From NCBI GenBank assembly GCA_017631795.1, contig JAGBSO010000034.1:1-62906 (forward strand): a stretch of 62,906 nt of DNA, given 5' to 3'. This document shows, one piece after another, positions 52,744 through 61,880 of this stretch. A program made the position numbers and the translations under genes. How positions within the stretch are numbered: position 1 is the stretch's first letter; each line of letters opens with the position of its first letter. The notes under the pieces were generated by a model. The model ran no database searches and was not told where the DNA came from. It was given only the letters and a program-made list of their open reading frames with translations. Source of the stretch: Clostridia bacterium (GTDB taxonomy: Bacteria; Bacillota; Clostridia; Oscillospirales; Acutalibacteraceae).

Positions 52744-53898
52744 TCAGAAGCCGAGAGCACCGCCGAGGCTGCCGAAAAATGCGCTGAATTCTGCAATGAA
52801 ATTGCTGAAGAATGCGAAGAAAGCATGCTTGAGCATTGCAAATGCATTATCTGCAAAAAGATCTTCGTATGAAACAAGATATGTTTCGTATTCATCGGGA
52901 GCTGACTCATCGAGAGTGAAAATTCTGATACCTCTGACATCTGTCATACCGTATGACTGGAAGCCGCATGTGGGTGAATTGATAAGGTCAATACCCTTGT
53001 AAGGAACAACAAATGAGTTTGAATGGTCGTGACCTGTTACGATACCGAGAACATCGCCGCCTTCAACAAGAGCATCGAACTGACCGCCGTTTGTTGCTGA
53101 AGGACAGGGAGGTTCGCCCATAAAGCTGCCTTCGCCTGCTGTTTCGGGAAGCACATAGTATTTGCCGTACTTGTTGATTGCACCCGGAGTACCTGCAGAT
53201 ACTTCTTCAAGTGCTTCAAAGATTTCGGGAACGATAATGTGCTGGAATGCAAGTGAAGGAACAACTTCACCGCCGTTTACAGCTTTGAGTTCTGCTGACT
53301 TAGCCTTGTACCAGTCAAGCTGACTCTGCTTAACATGATCGTATCCGCCGTTTTCATCATAACTGCCTGAGTCGAAAAGCCAGCAGTTGAAAACGATATC
53401 ATCAGCATCTGTTGATGAGAAAATGGGCACGTTGTATGTACCTACACCGTCAATCTCTTCACCTTCATCAAAACCGATGAAGCAGCTGTATTCTTCATAT
53501 ACCTTCATCTGGTCTTCCTTGCTCATTCTGCCGCCGTCATCGTCATGGTTACCGAAAACAATCGCAACGGGAATGCCGTAAGGTTCAAGGATATTCATAA
53601 CTTTTCTGATAGCTGTTGCACTTTTTTCAGCAGATGCAGTAAGATGACCTGCAATATTATCACCTGTGAGAATGATAAGATCAGGCATTTCTGCAGCAAC
53701 TGCAGCATCAATGTACTCTGCAGTGATGCTGAGCATAAGAGCATCATCCTGAATATCTGCAAGGTTCATAATTTTGAATGTGCCGTCTTCGTTGAACTGA
53801 AGTTTTGCTTCTTCAGCAGGTGTAAGTGCTGAAACCATAGTTATACCTGCACAACAAAACATAACAACAGAAAGAAAAACCGCAATAATTTTTTTCAT
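52744..53898 (-). CDS. secreted calcineurin-like metallophosphoesterase
   Basis: 384 residues. Signal peptide about 1-24 (MKKIIAVFLSVVMFCCAGI). Metal motifs: NLADIQDD (first Asp; the usual His is Gln, seen in some subfamilies), LILTGDNIAGH, VFGNHDDDG, a His in AFQHIIVPE and GHDHSNSF. These fit an extracytoplasmic phosphodiesterase or phosphomonoesterase of the Ser/Thr phosphatase fold, perhaps acting on phosphosugars or nucleotides. The C-terminal 45 residues are Phe/Ala-rich (AFFAFFSNFIAEFSAFFGSL), maybe membrane-associated. ATG 53898 with AGGAGG upstream is chosen over a longer frame. Divergent from a TetR gene. Confidence 0.8.
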   Translation of the reverse strand: MKKIIAVFLSVVMFCCAGITMVSALTPAEEAKLQFNEDGTFKIMNLADIQDDALMLSITAEYIDAAVAAEMPDLIILTGDNIAGHLTASAEKSATAIRKVMNILEPYGIPVAIVFGNHDDDGGRMSKEDQMKVYEEYSCFIGFDEGEEIDGVGTYNVPIFSSTDADDIVFNCWLFDSGSYDENGGYDHVKQSQLDWYKAKSAELKAVNGGEVVPSLAFQHIIVPEIFEALEEVSAGTPGAINKYGKYYVLPETAGEGSFMGEPPCPSATNGGQFDALVEGGDVLGIVTGHDHSNSFVVPYKGIDLINSPTCGFQSYGMTDVRGIRIFTLDESAPDEYETYLVSYEDLFADNAFAMLKHAFFAFFSNFIAEFSAFFGSLGGALGF

Positions 53899-53932
53899 AG
53901 TTAACAACCTCCTGAGTTTTTTTCCGTTTTCA

Positions 53933-53960
53933 ATTATAATCCATTTTTTTCTTTTGTCAA
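53933..53960 (-). promoter_or_regulatory. sigmaA-type promoter for the secreted phosphoesterase
   Basis: TTGACA (53955-53960, minus strand), 16-nt spacer, TATAAT (53933-53938). Confidence 0.75.
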
Positions 53961-54030
53961 CCATATTCAACAAAACAAAGGAAACTTTGCCTTATTTTTT
54001 AACACATAATAATGATTATTTCCCAAAGTG

Positions 54031-54059
54031 TTGACTAAATGACATTTCCAGGTTATAAT
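54031..54059 (+). promoter_or_regulatory. sigmaA-type promoter for TetR gene 1
   Basis: TTGACT (54031-54036), 17-nt spacer, TATAAT (54054-54059). Confidence 0.75.
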
Positions 54060-54091
54060 AAAGATGTTAAATATTATTAAGGATGATTCTT

Positions 54092-54691
54092 ATGGATAAA
54101 ATAGAAACCGCATTATATTACAGCAACAATTACGACAGACGTCAGATAAAAACAAAAAAAGCAATCATAGGAGCCTTTTTTGCATTGTTGCAGGAAAAAA
54201 ATATTTCAAAGATCACCATTACAGAACTGGCAAAAATCGCAAATATAGACAGAAAGACTTTCTATCTGCATTACGGAAGCATTGCAGACCTTTACAATGA
54301 TCTCGGAAATATGATCGTAACCCTGATAAAGGACGAAATCATTGATTACTCAGCAAACAACAGATCACCCTATTCCCTTTTCGCAAATGTAAATGACATA
54401 ATAAGCGAAAAAATAGATCTGTTCAAAAAAATTGCGATAAACAATGACTTTTCCGATTTCATGCTGAATATAAAAGACATTCTCTGCGGCGAACTCATAA
54501 AACTTTACGGCAAAGAAAACACTGCCGCAAGTGAAAGATTCAAACTTACCGCAGAATTTGTTGCATCAGGAACAATCGCAATGTACATCAGATGGCTCAA
54601 AGGCGACACAAATATAACAATGGATGAACTTGCACTCCTTGCATCAGAAATGATAACAAACGGTGCCAGCGGTCTGATTGATATAATATAA
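54092..54691 (+). CDS. TetR/AcrR family regulator 1
   Basis: 199 residues. The N-terminal helix-turn-helix KKAIIGAFFALLQEKNISKITITELAKIANIDRKTFYLHYGSIADLYND (about 24-72) is TetR-like; the ligand-binding C-terminal half has no recognisable class. ATG 54092 follows AAGGATG at 8-9 bases; ATG 54083 overlaps the site. It is transcribed divergently from the secreted phosphoesterase, which is therefore a candidate target. Confidence 0.85.
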   Translation: MDKIETALYYSNNYDRRQIKTKKAIIGAFFALLQEKNISKITITELAKIANIDRKTFYLHYGSIADLYNDLGNMIVTLIKDEIIDYSANNRSPYSLFANVNDIISEKIDLFKKIAINNDFSDFMLNIKDILCGELIKLYGKENTAASERFKLTAEFVASGTIAMYIRWLKGDTNITMDELALLASEMITNGASGLIDII

Positions 54692-54701
54692 AAGAATAAT
54701 T

Positions 54702-54731
54702 CAAAGGGTCTGATAATTCAGGCCTTTTTTT
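54702..54731 (+). terminator. intrinsic terminator of TetR gene 1
   Basis: Stem AAAGG(G)TCTGA / TCAGGCCTTT with one bulge, then seven T. Confidence 0.75.
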
Positions 54732-54752
54732 CTTTTTAAAATTTTCAGACAC

Positions 54753-54782
54753 AAAAAAACCTGCCGGACAACTCCGACAGGT
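54753..54782 (-). terminator. intrinsic terminator of putP
   Basis: Stem CCTGCCGGA / TCCGACAGG (54760-54781, one mismatch), T-run on the minus strand (54753-54759). Confidence 0.85.
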
Positions 54783-54797
54783 ATGCATAAAAACAAA

Positions 54798-56396
54798 TTA
54801 TTCAGCAGCAACAGTTTCTTCAATTTTTCCTGTTTTAACTGCTTCAAAGTCTTCTTCAATTTCCTTTGAGGGTTTCTTTGTAAGAAGTGAAACAACAACA
54901 ATAAGGATTGCAGAGAAGATGAATGCGGGAAGAAGTTCGTAGATATTCCATGCACCGCCAAGAGGTCTGATGACGAGCTTCCAGAAGAATACCATTCCTG
55001 CACCGCCGACCATACCTGCGATTGCACCGGCTCTTGTTGTTCTCTTCCAGAAGAGAGAGAGAATCATGATAGGTCCGAATGTTGCACCGAAACCTGCCCA
55101 TGCGAATGAAACGATTGTGAAAATAACACTGTTTTCATCAAGAGCAATGATAACACCGATGATTGCGATTACAAGAAGAGTAATTCTTGTAACAGTCATA
55201 ACCTGCTTGTCTGTTGCATTCTTCTTTGCAACACCCTGGAAAATATTCTTTGCAAAAGCAGAAGCAGCAATAAGAAGATATGAGTCAGATGAACTGATTG
55301 TTGCTGCAAGGATACCTGCCATGATAAAGCCTGCAAAGATAGGTCCGATACCTGATGAGAAGAAGTTTGTTGTGAGAGTGATGAAGATGTTTTCAGCACT
55401 TGCTGATGTGAGATGTTCGGTGGAGAAAAGCTGTCTGCCGATAATACCGATGAAAACTGCAACCGCAAGAGAAATAACAACCCATACCATAGCGATTCTT
55501 CTTGATGTCTTGAGTTCGCTTTCCTTACGGATAGCCATGAATCTGAGAAGAACCTGAGGCATACCGAAATAACCGAGACCCCATGCCATTGTTGAAATAA
55601 CAGTAAGGAAACCATAATCTGAAGCTGCACCGAATAAGGGCTTACCTGCTTCAACAATCTGCTGACCTGTTGCTTCATCGATTGCAGGACTTGCAAGACC
55701 GAAGAATTCAAAGAATCCGGGGATTGCTTTTGCATTTTCAAGAACAGCTGAAATACCGCCTGCCTTTACAGTTGCCATAACAACGATAATTGCAAGAGCT
55801 GAAACCATAACGATTGCCTGCATGAAGTCTGATGCACTTTCTGCAAGGAAACCGCCGAGAATAGTGTAAGCAATAACGAACACTGCACCGAGGATCATCA
55901 TAAGCTTATAATCAAGACCGAAGAGTGTTGCAAAAAGCTTACCGCATGTAACAAAACAGCTTGCTGCATAAACAGTAAAGAAGATAAGAATGAAAAGTGC
56001 AGACAATGTCATAATGACTTTCTTGTTTTCACGGAAACGATTTGAGAAAAATTCGGGAAGTGTGATTGAATTGTTTGCTCTGATACTGTAACGGCGAAGT
56101 CGCTTTGAGACAATAAGCCAGTTAAGATATGTACCGATTGCAAGACCGATTGCTGTCCATGCAGCATCTGCAAGACCGCACCAATATGCAACACCGGGAA
56201 GACCCATAAGAAGCCATCCGCTCATGTCTGATGCTTCCGCACTCATTGCTGTAACCCAGGGACCGAGTGAACGTCCGCCGAGATAATAGTTTTCTGAACT
56301 CTTGTTTGCTTTTTTTGCATAAACCAGACCGATACCGATAACAATTGCCATGTATATTACCATTGCGATAAGAATCATAATCTGATTATTTTCCAT
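54798..56396 (-). CDS. putP: PutP-type sodium/proline (solute) symporter
   Basis: 532 residues, about 13 helices of the SSS family (LeuT fold). Signature stretches: NYYLGGRSLGPWVTAMSAEASDMSGWLLMGLPG (about 35-67), GKLFATLFGLDYKLMM, and AGFIMAGILAATISSSDSYLL, whose Ser/Thr residues bind Na+. Most similar to proline permease PutP, although a related substrate cannot be excluded. ATG 56396 with AAAGGAG upstream gives the family start; the longer frame crosses the promoter. Operator-like palindromes upstream and a TetR gene next to it suggest regulation. Confidence 0.88.
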   Translation of the reverse strand: MENNQIMILIAMVIYMAIVIGIGLVYAKKANKSSENYYLGGRSLGPWVTAMSAEASDMSGWLLMGLPGVAYWCGLADAAWTAIGLAIGTYLNWLIVSKRLRRYSIRANNSITLPEFFSNRFRENKKVIMTLSALFILIFFTVYAASCFVTCGKLFATLFGLDYKLMMILGAVFVIAYTILGGFLAESASDFMQAIVMVSALAIIVVMATVKAGGISAVLENAKAIPGFFEFFGLASPAIDEATGQQIVEAGKPLFGAASDYGFLTVISTMAWGLGYFGMPQVLLRFMAIRKESELKTSRRIAMVWVVISLAVAVFIGIIGRQLFSTEHLTSASAENIFITLTTNFFSSGIGPIFAGFIMAGILAATISSSDSYLLIAASAFAKNIFQGVAKKNATDKQVMTVTRITLLVIAIIGVIIALDENSVIFTIVSFAWAGFGATFGPIMILSLFWKRTTRAGAIAGMVGGAGMVFFWKLVIRPLGGAWNIYELLPAFIFSAILIVVVSLLTKKPSKEIEEDFEAVKTGKIEETVAAE

Positions 56397-56448
56397 AAAA
56401 AAACAACTCCTTTCACGAAATAGATGATTTTTAACGAACATTGATGCA

Positions 56449-56477
56449 AGTATAACACAAACAAAAACAGAATGCAA
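56449..56477 (-). promoter_or_regulatory. putP promoter
   Basis: TTGCAT (56472-56477, minus strand), 17-nt spacer, TATACT (56449-56454). Confidence 0.65.
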
Positions 56478-56483
56478 TACAGA

Positions 56484-56513
56484 ACAGAGTATAGACCAAA
56501 ATCTATACTCTGT
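56484..56513. promoter_or_regulatory. 30-bp perfect inverted repeat, candidate operator
   Basis: ACAGAGTATAGA (56484-56495) / TCTATACTCTGT (56502-56513) separated by CCAAAA. It ends 7 bases upstream of the putP -35 box and is not followed by a T-run on the strand that would terminate TetR gene 2. It may bind an activator or repressor of putP. Confidence 0.55.
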
Positions 56514-56558
56514 TGTTTTAAAACGATATAAACACAGCATTTAAGCCGTTTTTAAACA

Positions 56559-56570
56559 AGAACGCGTTCT
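56559..56570. promoter_or_regulatory. AGAACGCGTTCT palindrome, candidate TetR operator
   Basis: Perfect 12-bp palindrome between the TetR gene 2 stop codon and putP. Sequence style (GAAC...GTTC) is like operators of several TetR-family regulators. Its distance from the putP -35 box is about 80 bases. Confidence 0.4.
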
Positions 56571-56598
56571 ATACTAAAAACAATACAATAAATATACC

Positions 56599-57183
56599 TT
56601 AATTTTTGACTCTTTGCATAAAAAACGGCATCATTTTTAATGCAGAATCACTCAAAGAATAGTCACCGTTGCAAAGACACCAGTCATAAATCATAGCTCT
56701 TTCGCAGAATGCGTAATATTTTACGATCTCATTGACAGACATCTGCTTTGTGATTTCGTTTCTCTCCTGCCCTGCAACAACAATTTTTCTGAGCAGTCTG
56801 TAATAAACTCTGTTGTGGTCAAGAAGCTGCTTTTCGTTTCTGGTAATAAGCTGAGTTGAGTAAAGCCGTTTCATCAGTTCAAGGTCAACGGTATTTTCAA
56901 CCATTTCAAAAAGTTTCCGATTGAGAAAAAGCAGTATCCCGATACTGTCGGTTTCAAAATCAATTTCACTTTCAAGCTCTTCATATTTTTCATCAAAAAG
57001 ATATGCAAGAGAACCCAGAAGTGCATCTTTACTCTCAAAATAATGATAAAATGACCCTTTTGATGTGCCTGACTCAAAAATTATGTCTTCAATTGTGGTG
57101 TTTTCGTAACCGTTGTCGTAAAAAAGTTTCCACGCAGCAGAAACAATCTTACTTTTTGTGTTACGGGTATTCTTTTTCGGCAT
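56599..57183 (-). CDS. TetR/AcrR family regulator 2
   Basis: 194 residues. N-terminal DNA-binding domain RNTKSKIVSAAWKLFYDNGYENTTIEDIIFESGTSKGSFYHYFESKDALL (about 7-57) is a textbook TetR helix-turn-helix. The C-terminal sensor half is unclassified. GAGGTGG precedes ATG 57183. Divergent from the glycosidase gene at 57292 and upstream of putP in the same direction, so either may be its target. Confidence 0.9.
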   Translation of the reverse strand: MPKKNTRNTKSKIVSAAWKLFYDNGYENTTIEDIIFESGTSKGSFYHYFESKDALLGSLAYLFDEKYEELESEIDFETDSIGILLFLNRKLFEMVENTVDLELMKRLYSTQLITRNEKQLLDHNRVYYRLLRKIVVAGQERNEITKQMSVNEIVKYYAFCERAMIYDWCLCNGDYSLSDSALKMMPFFMQRVKN

Positions 57184-57200
57184 AATACCACCTCGCAGAA

Positions 57201-57229
57201 ATTATATTACATTATAATATAAAAGTCAA
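57201..57229 (-). promoter_or_regulatory. promoter of TetR gene 2
   Basis: TTGACT (57224-57229, minus strand), 17-nt spacer, TATAAT (57201-57206). Confidence 0.75.
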
Positions 57230-57245
57230 ATGCATCATGTTTATG

Positions 57246-57274
57246 TTTACAAAACGGAAAATTTATGCTAAGAT
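57246..57274 (+). promoter_or_regulatory. promoter of the DUF5060/DUF4038 gene
   Basis: TTTACA (57246-57251), 17-nt spacer, TAAGAT (57269-57274). Confidence 0.5.
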
Positions 57275-57291
57275 TAAACAGGGTGATAAAT

Positions 57292-59283
57292 ATGAAAAAA
57301 TTAACAGCATCAATTTTGTGTCTGGCCTTGATTTTCTCAGCACTTTCACTGCCCGTTTCGGCAGCAGATGCAAAGGGCACGGCAAGTCTCTCAATCGCAG
57401 ATGAGTTCGAGAAATTCTTCGGCAATCTCACAATTCTTTTCACAAAGTTTTTCGGCAGTCTGACAACAAAGGATGAAGCAGATATCCCGTCTGCAAAAAT
57501 AAAAGCACCTTCATGGAAAGCATACTCCGATGATAATTTTGCAAAAAATCCCGAACAGACTCTCGAAACCGAAACATGGATTGCAACAGAGCTGACTTTC
57601 AGAAGCAACAAAGCTTATGCAGATCCTTTCAATGACGTTCAGCTTGACCTTCTTCTTTACGGCAACGGAAAGCTTTACACTGTTCCCGGTTTCTGGAACG
57701 GTGGTAACGAATGGAAAGTGCGTTTTGTATGCCCCGAAGCCGGTGAATGGCTCTATAAAACTGTCTGCTCAGATGCTGCAGACACATCTCTCGACGGCAG
57801 AACAGGAAAAGTCATCTGTTCAGAATACAGCGGAGATCTTGAAATCTACAAACACGGCTTTATTAGTGCCGATTCAGGCAAAAAATATCTCACATACGCA
57901 GACGGAACACCTTTCTTCTGGCTCGGCGACACCCACTGGAGTCTTGGCGGTGAATCTGCAGAAATGGTGACAACAATCTGCGAAAAAAGAGTTTCTCAGG
58001 GATTCACAGTGATTCAGAGCGAACCCCTTGATGTAACTTTTGACTTCACCAACGGCATTTCTCAGGAAGATATGTCAGGCTTTGCTGAATTTGATAAAAA
58101 ATTCGAGATAATTGCACAGTACGGTCTTGTTCATGCAAATGCTCAGTTTTTCTTCCCTTATTTCATGCAGGTATTCATTGAAAACCATGGCGGTTATTCA
58201 GGTAAAGTAATTTCAGACGGCATGCACGACCTTTCCGATGAAGCAAAAACTGCACTCGAAAAGATTTCCCGTTACTGGGTTGCAAGATACGGTGCATATC
58301 CCGTTGTGTGGACACTCGGTCAGGAAGTTGATAATGATTTCTACGGAGATGACGAAACACATCCCGAATGGAATCACATAAACAATCCTTACAAGCTCGT
58401 TGCGGAATATCTTGACAAATACGATGCATACGACCATCCCATAACTGCACATCAGGAAAATGCAGGCGACACAAACGCATACGGTGACGGCAAAGATGCA
58501 ACAGACAAGTGCAAAGTTTATAATAAAGATGCAAAAACATCCGCATTCCGTGATGTGGAAGCGCACGATTTTTACGCTGCACAGTGGCACACAAAGAAAA
58601 CAAAGCAGAGCGACTTCAGCATCGAAAAGGATTTCTGGTTCAATTCAAACGGAAAACCCGTCATTAATTATGAAGGACAGTACTGCTATCTCTGGACAAA
58701 GAATTTCGGCTCAAGAATGCAGGGCTGGACAGCATATCTTAACGGTATGTACGGCTACGGCTGGGGCGGTCAGGACACATGGTGTTATCTGAGTCCCTAT
58801 GATGAAGAAAGTGACAGCTCCGACGGTGTTGATATCATCACAAGCGAAGAAAAAACAAACGCAACATGGATTGATGCACTTGAATATGAAAGCTCATATC
58901 AGGTGGGATACATGAAGGAATTTTTCAGCAATACTTCATGGCATGAGCTTATACCCCGCTTCAATAATAAGGCATATTTCGCACCCTGTCTGAATGTTTA
59001 TTACACATACGCAAGCAATAAAGACAACAGCGAAATAGTCATTTACTTCTATTCATTCAGTAATAAGTCAGTTGGACAGACACCCAACTCAAAGAATGGC
59101 GGTCAAAAAACAGGCACAGTCGGCGGTCTCACACCCGGTGCAAAATACACATACAGATGGTTTGACCCGATAAACGGTGAATTCTCAGAAGAATATACAT
59201 TCTACGCTTCTTCATTCGGCACATATTACATCGGCAGCAAACCTGCAGCAACAGATATGACAATACATATCACAAAAGCATAA
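57292..59283 (+). CDS. secreted DUF5060/DUF4038 glycoside-hydrolase-like protein
   Basis: 663 residues. Signal peptide about 1-25 (LPVSA-ADA). An immunoglobulin-like DUF5060 region (about 75-190: WIATELTFRSNKAYADPFNDV, VPGFWNGGNEWKVRFVCPEAGEW) leads into a TIM-barrel DUF4038-type catalytic domain: TPFFWLGDTHWSL (about 204-216), YPVVWTLGQEVDND (acid/base Glu) and KPVINYEGQY (nucleophile Glu). A short C-terminal beta domain follows. Relatives act on plant side-chain sugars or are structurally cellulase-like. AGGGTG precedes ATG 57292. The gene lies in a carbohydrate region with GH36 and GH31 genes. Confidence 0.78.
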   Translation: MKKLTASILCLALIFSALSLPVSAADAKGTASLSIADEFEKFFGNLTILFTKFFGSLTTKDEADIPSAKIKAPSWKAYSDDNFAKNPEQTLETETWIATELTFRSNKAYADPFNDVQLDLLLYGNGKLYTVPGFWNGGNEWKVRFVCPEAGEWLYKTVCSDAADTSLDGRTGKVICSEYSGDLEIYKHGFISADSGKKYLTYADGTPFFWLGDTHWSLGGESAEMVTTICEKRVSQGFTVIQSEPLDVTFDFTNGISQEDMSGFAEFDKKFEIIAQYGLVHANAQFFFPYFMQVFIENHGGYSGKVISDGMHDLSDEAKTALEKISRYWVARYGAYPVVWTLGQEVDNDFYGDDETHPEWNHINNPYKLVAEYLDKYDAYDHPITAHQENAGDTNAYGDGKDATDKCKVYNKDAKTSAFRDVEAHDFYAAQWHTKKTKQSDFSIEKDFWFNSNGKPVINYEGQYCYLWTKNFGSRMQGWTAYLNGMYGYGWGGQDTWCYLSPYDEESDSSDGVDIITSEEKTNATWIDALEYESSYQVGYMKEFFSNTSWHELIPRFNNKAYFAPCLNVYYTYASNKDNSEIVIYFYSFSNKSVGQTPNSKNGGQKTGTVGGLTPGAKYTYRWFDPINGEFSEEYTFYASSFGTYYIGSKPAATDMTIHITKA

Positions 59284-59289
59284 AAAAAG

Positions 59290-59315
59290 CAGCACCCGAA
59301 AGGGTGCTGTCTCTT
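59290..59315 (+). terminator. intrinsic terminator of the DUF5060/DUF4038 gene
   Basis: Perfect stem CAGCACCC / GGGTGCTG around GAAA (59290-59309), followed by T-rich sequence; the A-run on the left may also make it work on the minus strand. Confidence 0.8.
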
Positions 59316-59346
59316 ATTGTTTTCAGTAACTACCGGCTTATCAGAT

Positions 59347-61809
59347 TTATTTTTTTGCACTGTACATCAGGATTATTGCCTTTTCACCGTCAGGAAGAGA
59401 GATTGCAAGACCGTCTGACATAAGCTCTTCACCTGTCAGTGTATATACCTTTTCAGGATTATCAAAGTCATAGACTTCATATGTTGCATCCCTGACAAGA
59501 CCGTTGAAAACAACATCATATTCTGAAAGTCGCACCTTTGCACGTTTGTAAACAAGTGCTGTGCCTGAAAGTCCGTCTTCCGATGAATACTGCATTGCGT
59601 GCATTTCATCTGCATCAAAACTGCCGAAATCAATGGGATAATAATTTCCCGTCATAAGATCTCTCTGCTCGTGGTAAAAACCGAATGTCGGCACCTGATG
59701 TGCATAGAAATCCATAAGCATAAGCGGTAATATTGTAGATCTTGAAGAATATTCACTTGTCATGTTAAGAGCTGTACCCGAAATCGGAAGCCAGAATGAC
59801 AGTCCGTATGTATGTGCCTGAGTTGCATCGAAAAGGTCAGCATGCACGGAGCAATTATAGTCACTTCTCCAGAAAGGAATACTTCTGTATGTCATTTCAA
59901 GGTCAAGACGTTTACCGCCCGAAGCACAATTGTCAATGATCAGGCCTTCAATATTTTCCTCAAGAAAATCAAGGAATCTGTAAAGATTTGTTACATAATG
60001 ATTTTCACAGACACCTGTTCTGCCGTCATAATACTGTTCATCAGCTGTTTTCCAGTAATCAAGAGCAGGGAAATTGAAATCCTGACGGTAAACTGTGACA
60101 CCGTTTTCCTTCATTGATGCAAGAAGATATTCACAGTAGTAGCTGAATGCGTCTTCATCGGCAAGATTCCACATAAAATTATCATCACCGATATCAATCA
60201 GCCATTGTTCATTTACCGAACCTTTGTTATAGAAATTTGTACCGCGGAAAACTCTTTCAGGCTCATACCACAGCACATGACCGAGTCCCTTTTCTTTTGC
60301 ATAAGAAGAAAGCTCAATTATACCGTTATCATATCTTGATGTGTCAACAGTCCAGTTACCTACACCGTCATACCAGCCTTCATTGTAGGAATACCATCCC
60401 GCATCCATCCAGAATGCATCGGTCTGATTAAAAACAGAGTCATCAAAACTGTCAAGAATTCCGATTATTTCATCTGAAGTTCTTGTTGACATCGGACCTG
60501 CAACTTCCATAACGGTATAGTGATTCTTTGTGACATTTTCGGGATAGACGCAATCCATAATCCAGTTTCTGAAAAGATTGAATCCTTTGAGCGGATTGTC
60601 ATTTTTATAAAAACCGACAGAAACAAGCGGTGAACGGATTTCTTCACCGGGAAGCAGATAAGCTTCAAGATATTCCTGCTTTGCGGTGATATCTGTCATG
60701 CCCTTGCTTTCTGAAATTTCAGCAATCCACTGACCTGTCCAGCCGATTCCCAACAGCATACCGTAATTCTCACCACTGATATTGAAATAGGGCAGATATT
60801 TCTCCGTGGGTTTACCGTCAACACCTGAAAATACTCTTCCGCCGGAAGTCAGATTCTTTTTTATAAGCGAAAAATCGCCGGCTGCAGTATTGCTGCCCAT
60901 TGAATAATAAACTTCGGCATTGCCTGTTTCAAATGAGTAATCAAGAGCGCGGAAATCACTGATAACTCCCGAATTGCCCTTGCCTGTATTCTTAATGTAA
61001 ACAGTCCACTGACATGTTGCATTTTCAGAGAAAGATGTCGCTTCAACGGTCACTTCAAGACTTTTTTCATTATTTGTAAAAACAAGATATTCTGTCTGTC
61101 CGCCCTGATAAACAGCACCGTATTCCGGTGACGGAGCAGAACTTTTCTGCCACCCGGCAGGATTGAATTCTTCCCCGTCAATTTTGAAAGAGAACGGGTA
61201 ATTTCCGTCTGATGAAAGAAGATTCTCCTCAAACCACTGTCTGCAAAGATTCTTTTCTTCTGCCGTAAGACTGATTTCATCAGCAGAAACGGTGTCAAAT
61301 CTGATTTCCTTTTTGTATTCAAGCGCTCTGATATTTTCCGCATTGAATGTACAGAAACCGCCACAGCAAACAGCAAAATATATAACTGCGAAAATTATAT
61401 TCAGAACCTTATTTTTATCACGTGCTTTTACGATAAAAGAAACAAAAAGTGCAACGGCAGAAATACCGAAAACTGCTGAAAATGTTTTTATAACAACATG
61501 ACTGCTTTCCGTTCCTGTTGTATTAATGGCAGCATTTACACCCCAGATGAATGCGTGAACAAAAACATTGCCTGCAAGGAATGCTGAAAGTCTGCTTGCA
61601 ATACCCGATTCTGTAAATACATTCTTTACAAAAACAAAAAGAAACCAACCCAATGCAATTCCCGAAAGACCTGTGTAAAGATGCACGTCAATTCCGCTGT
61701 CTTTTCCGTAGAATATGTACCAGAGTGAATAAGCTGAATAAACAAGAAGCCCCATAAGCACCGTTGTTATGATATATTCAACAGGTTCTTTTTTTAATAT
61801 TTTTTTCAT
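59347..61809 (-). CDS. membrane-tethered GH36 family glycosidase (alpha-galactosidase-like)
   Basis: 820 residues. About five N-terminal membrane helices (about 10-32, 43-63, 78-95, 107-129, 134-153) precede a GH36-type catalytic part: DAFWMDAGWYSYNEGW (about 464-479), GHVLWYEPERV, VYRQDFNFPALDYW with the nucleophile Asp at about 577, NCASGGKRLDLE (about 627-638) and FWRSDYN with the acid/base Asp at about 650. GH36 enzymes release alpha-galactose or alpha-N-acetylgalactosamine from oligosaccharides. Fusion to a multi-span membrane domain is unusual. ATG 61809 lies 8 bases behind GGTGG. A distinct promoter and an upstream small RNA precede it. Confidence 0.82.
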   Translation of the reverse strand: MKKILKKEPVEYIITTVLMGLLVYSAYSLWYIFYGKDSGIDVHLYTGLSGIALGWFLFVFVKNVFTESGIASRLSAFLAGNVFVHAFIWGVNAAINTTGTESSHVVIKTFSAVFGISAVALFVSFIVKARDKNKVLNIIFAVIYFAVCCGGFCTFNAENIRALEYKKEIRFDTVSADEISLTAEEKNLCRQWFEENLLSSDGNYPFSFKIDGEEFNPAGWQKSSAPSPEYGAVYQGGQTEYLVFTNNEKSLEVTVEATSFSENATCQWTVYIKNTGKGNSGVISDFRALDYSFETGNAEVYYSMGSNTAAGDFSLIKKNLTSGGRVFSGVDGKPTEKYLPYFNISGENYGMLLGIGWTGQWIAEISESKGMTDITAKQEYLEAYLLPGEEIRSPLVSVGFYKNDNPLKGFNLFRNWIMDCVYPENVTKNHYTVMEVAGPMSTRTSDEIIGILDSFDDSVFNQTDAFWMDAGWYSYNEGWYDGVGNWTVDTSRYDNGIIELSSYAKEKGLGHVLWYEPERVFRGTNFYNKGSVNEQWLIDIGDDNFMWNLADEDAFSYYCEYLLASMKENGVTVYRQDFNFPALDYWKTADEQYYDGRTGVCENHYVTNLYRFLDFLEENIEGLIIDNCASGGKRLDLEMTYRSIPFWRSDYNCSVHADLFDATQAHTYGLSFWLPISGTALNMTSEYSSRSTILPLMLMDFYAHQVPTFGFYHEQRDLMTGNYYPIDFGSFDADEMHAMQYSSEDGLSGTALVYKRAKVRLSEYDVVFNGLVRDATYEVYDFDNPEKVYTLTGEELMSDGLAISLPDGEKAIILMYSAKK

Positions 61810-61844
61810 AAATCCCACCACCGGAAATTTTTTATTCCGATCTG

Positions 61845-61874
61845 ATTATATCATTCCTGCATTATACAATTCAA
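61845..61874 (-). promoter_or_regulatory. promoter of the GH36 gene
   Basis: TTGAAT (61869-61874, minus strand), 18-nt spacer, TATAAT (61845-61850). Confidence 0.5.
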
Positions 61875-61880
61875 TATCAA

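Noticed and set aside
56484..56513. Inverted repeat as terminator of TetR gene 2
   Set aside because: On the minus strand it is followed by CTGTATTGC instead of a T-run; location by the putP -35 box fits an operator better.
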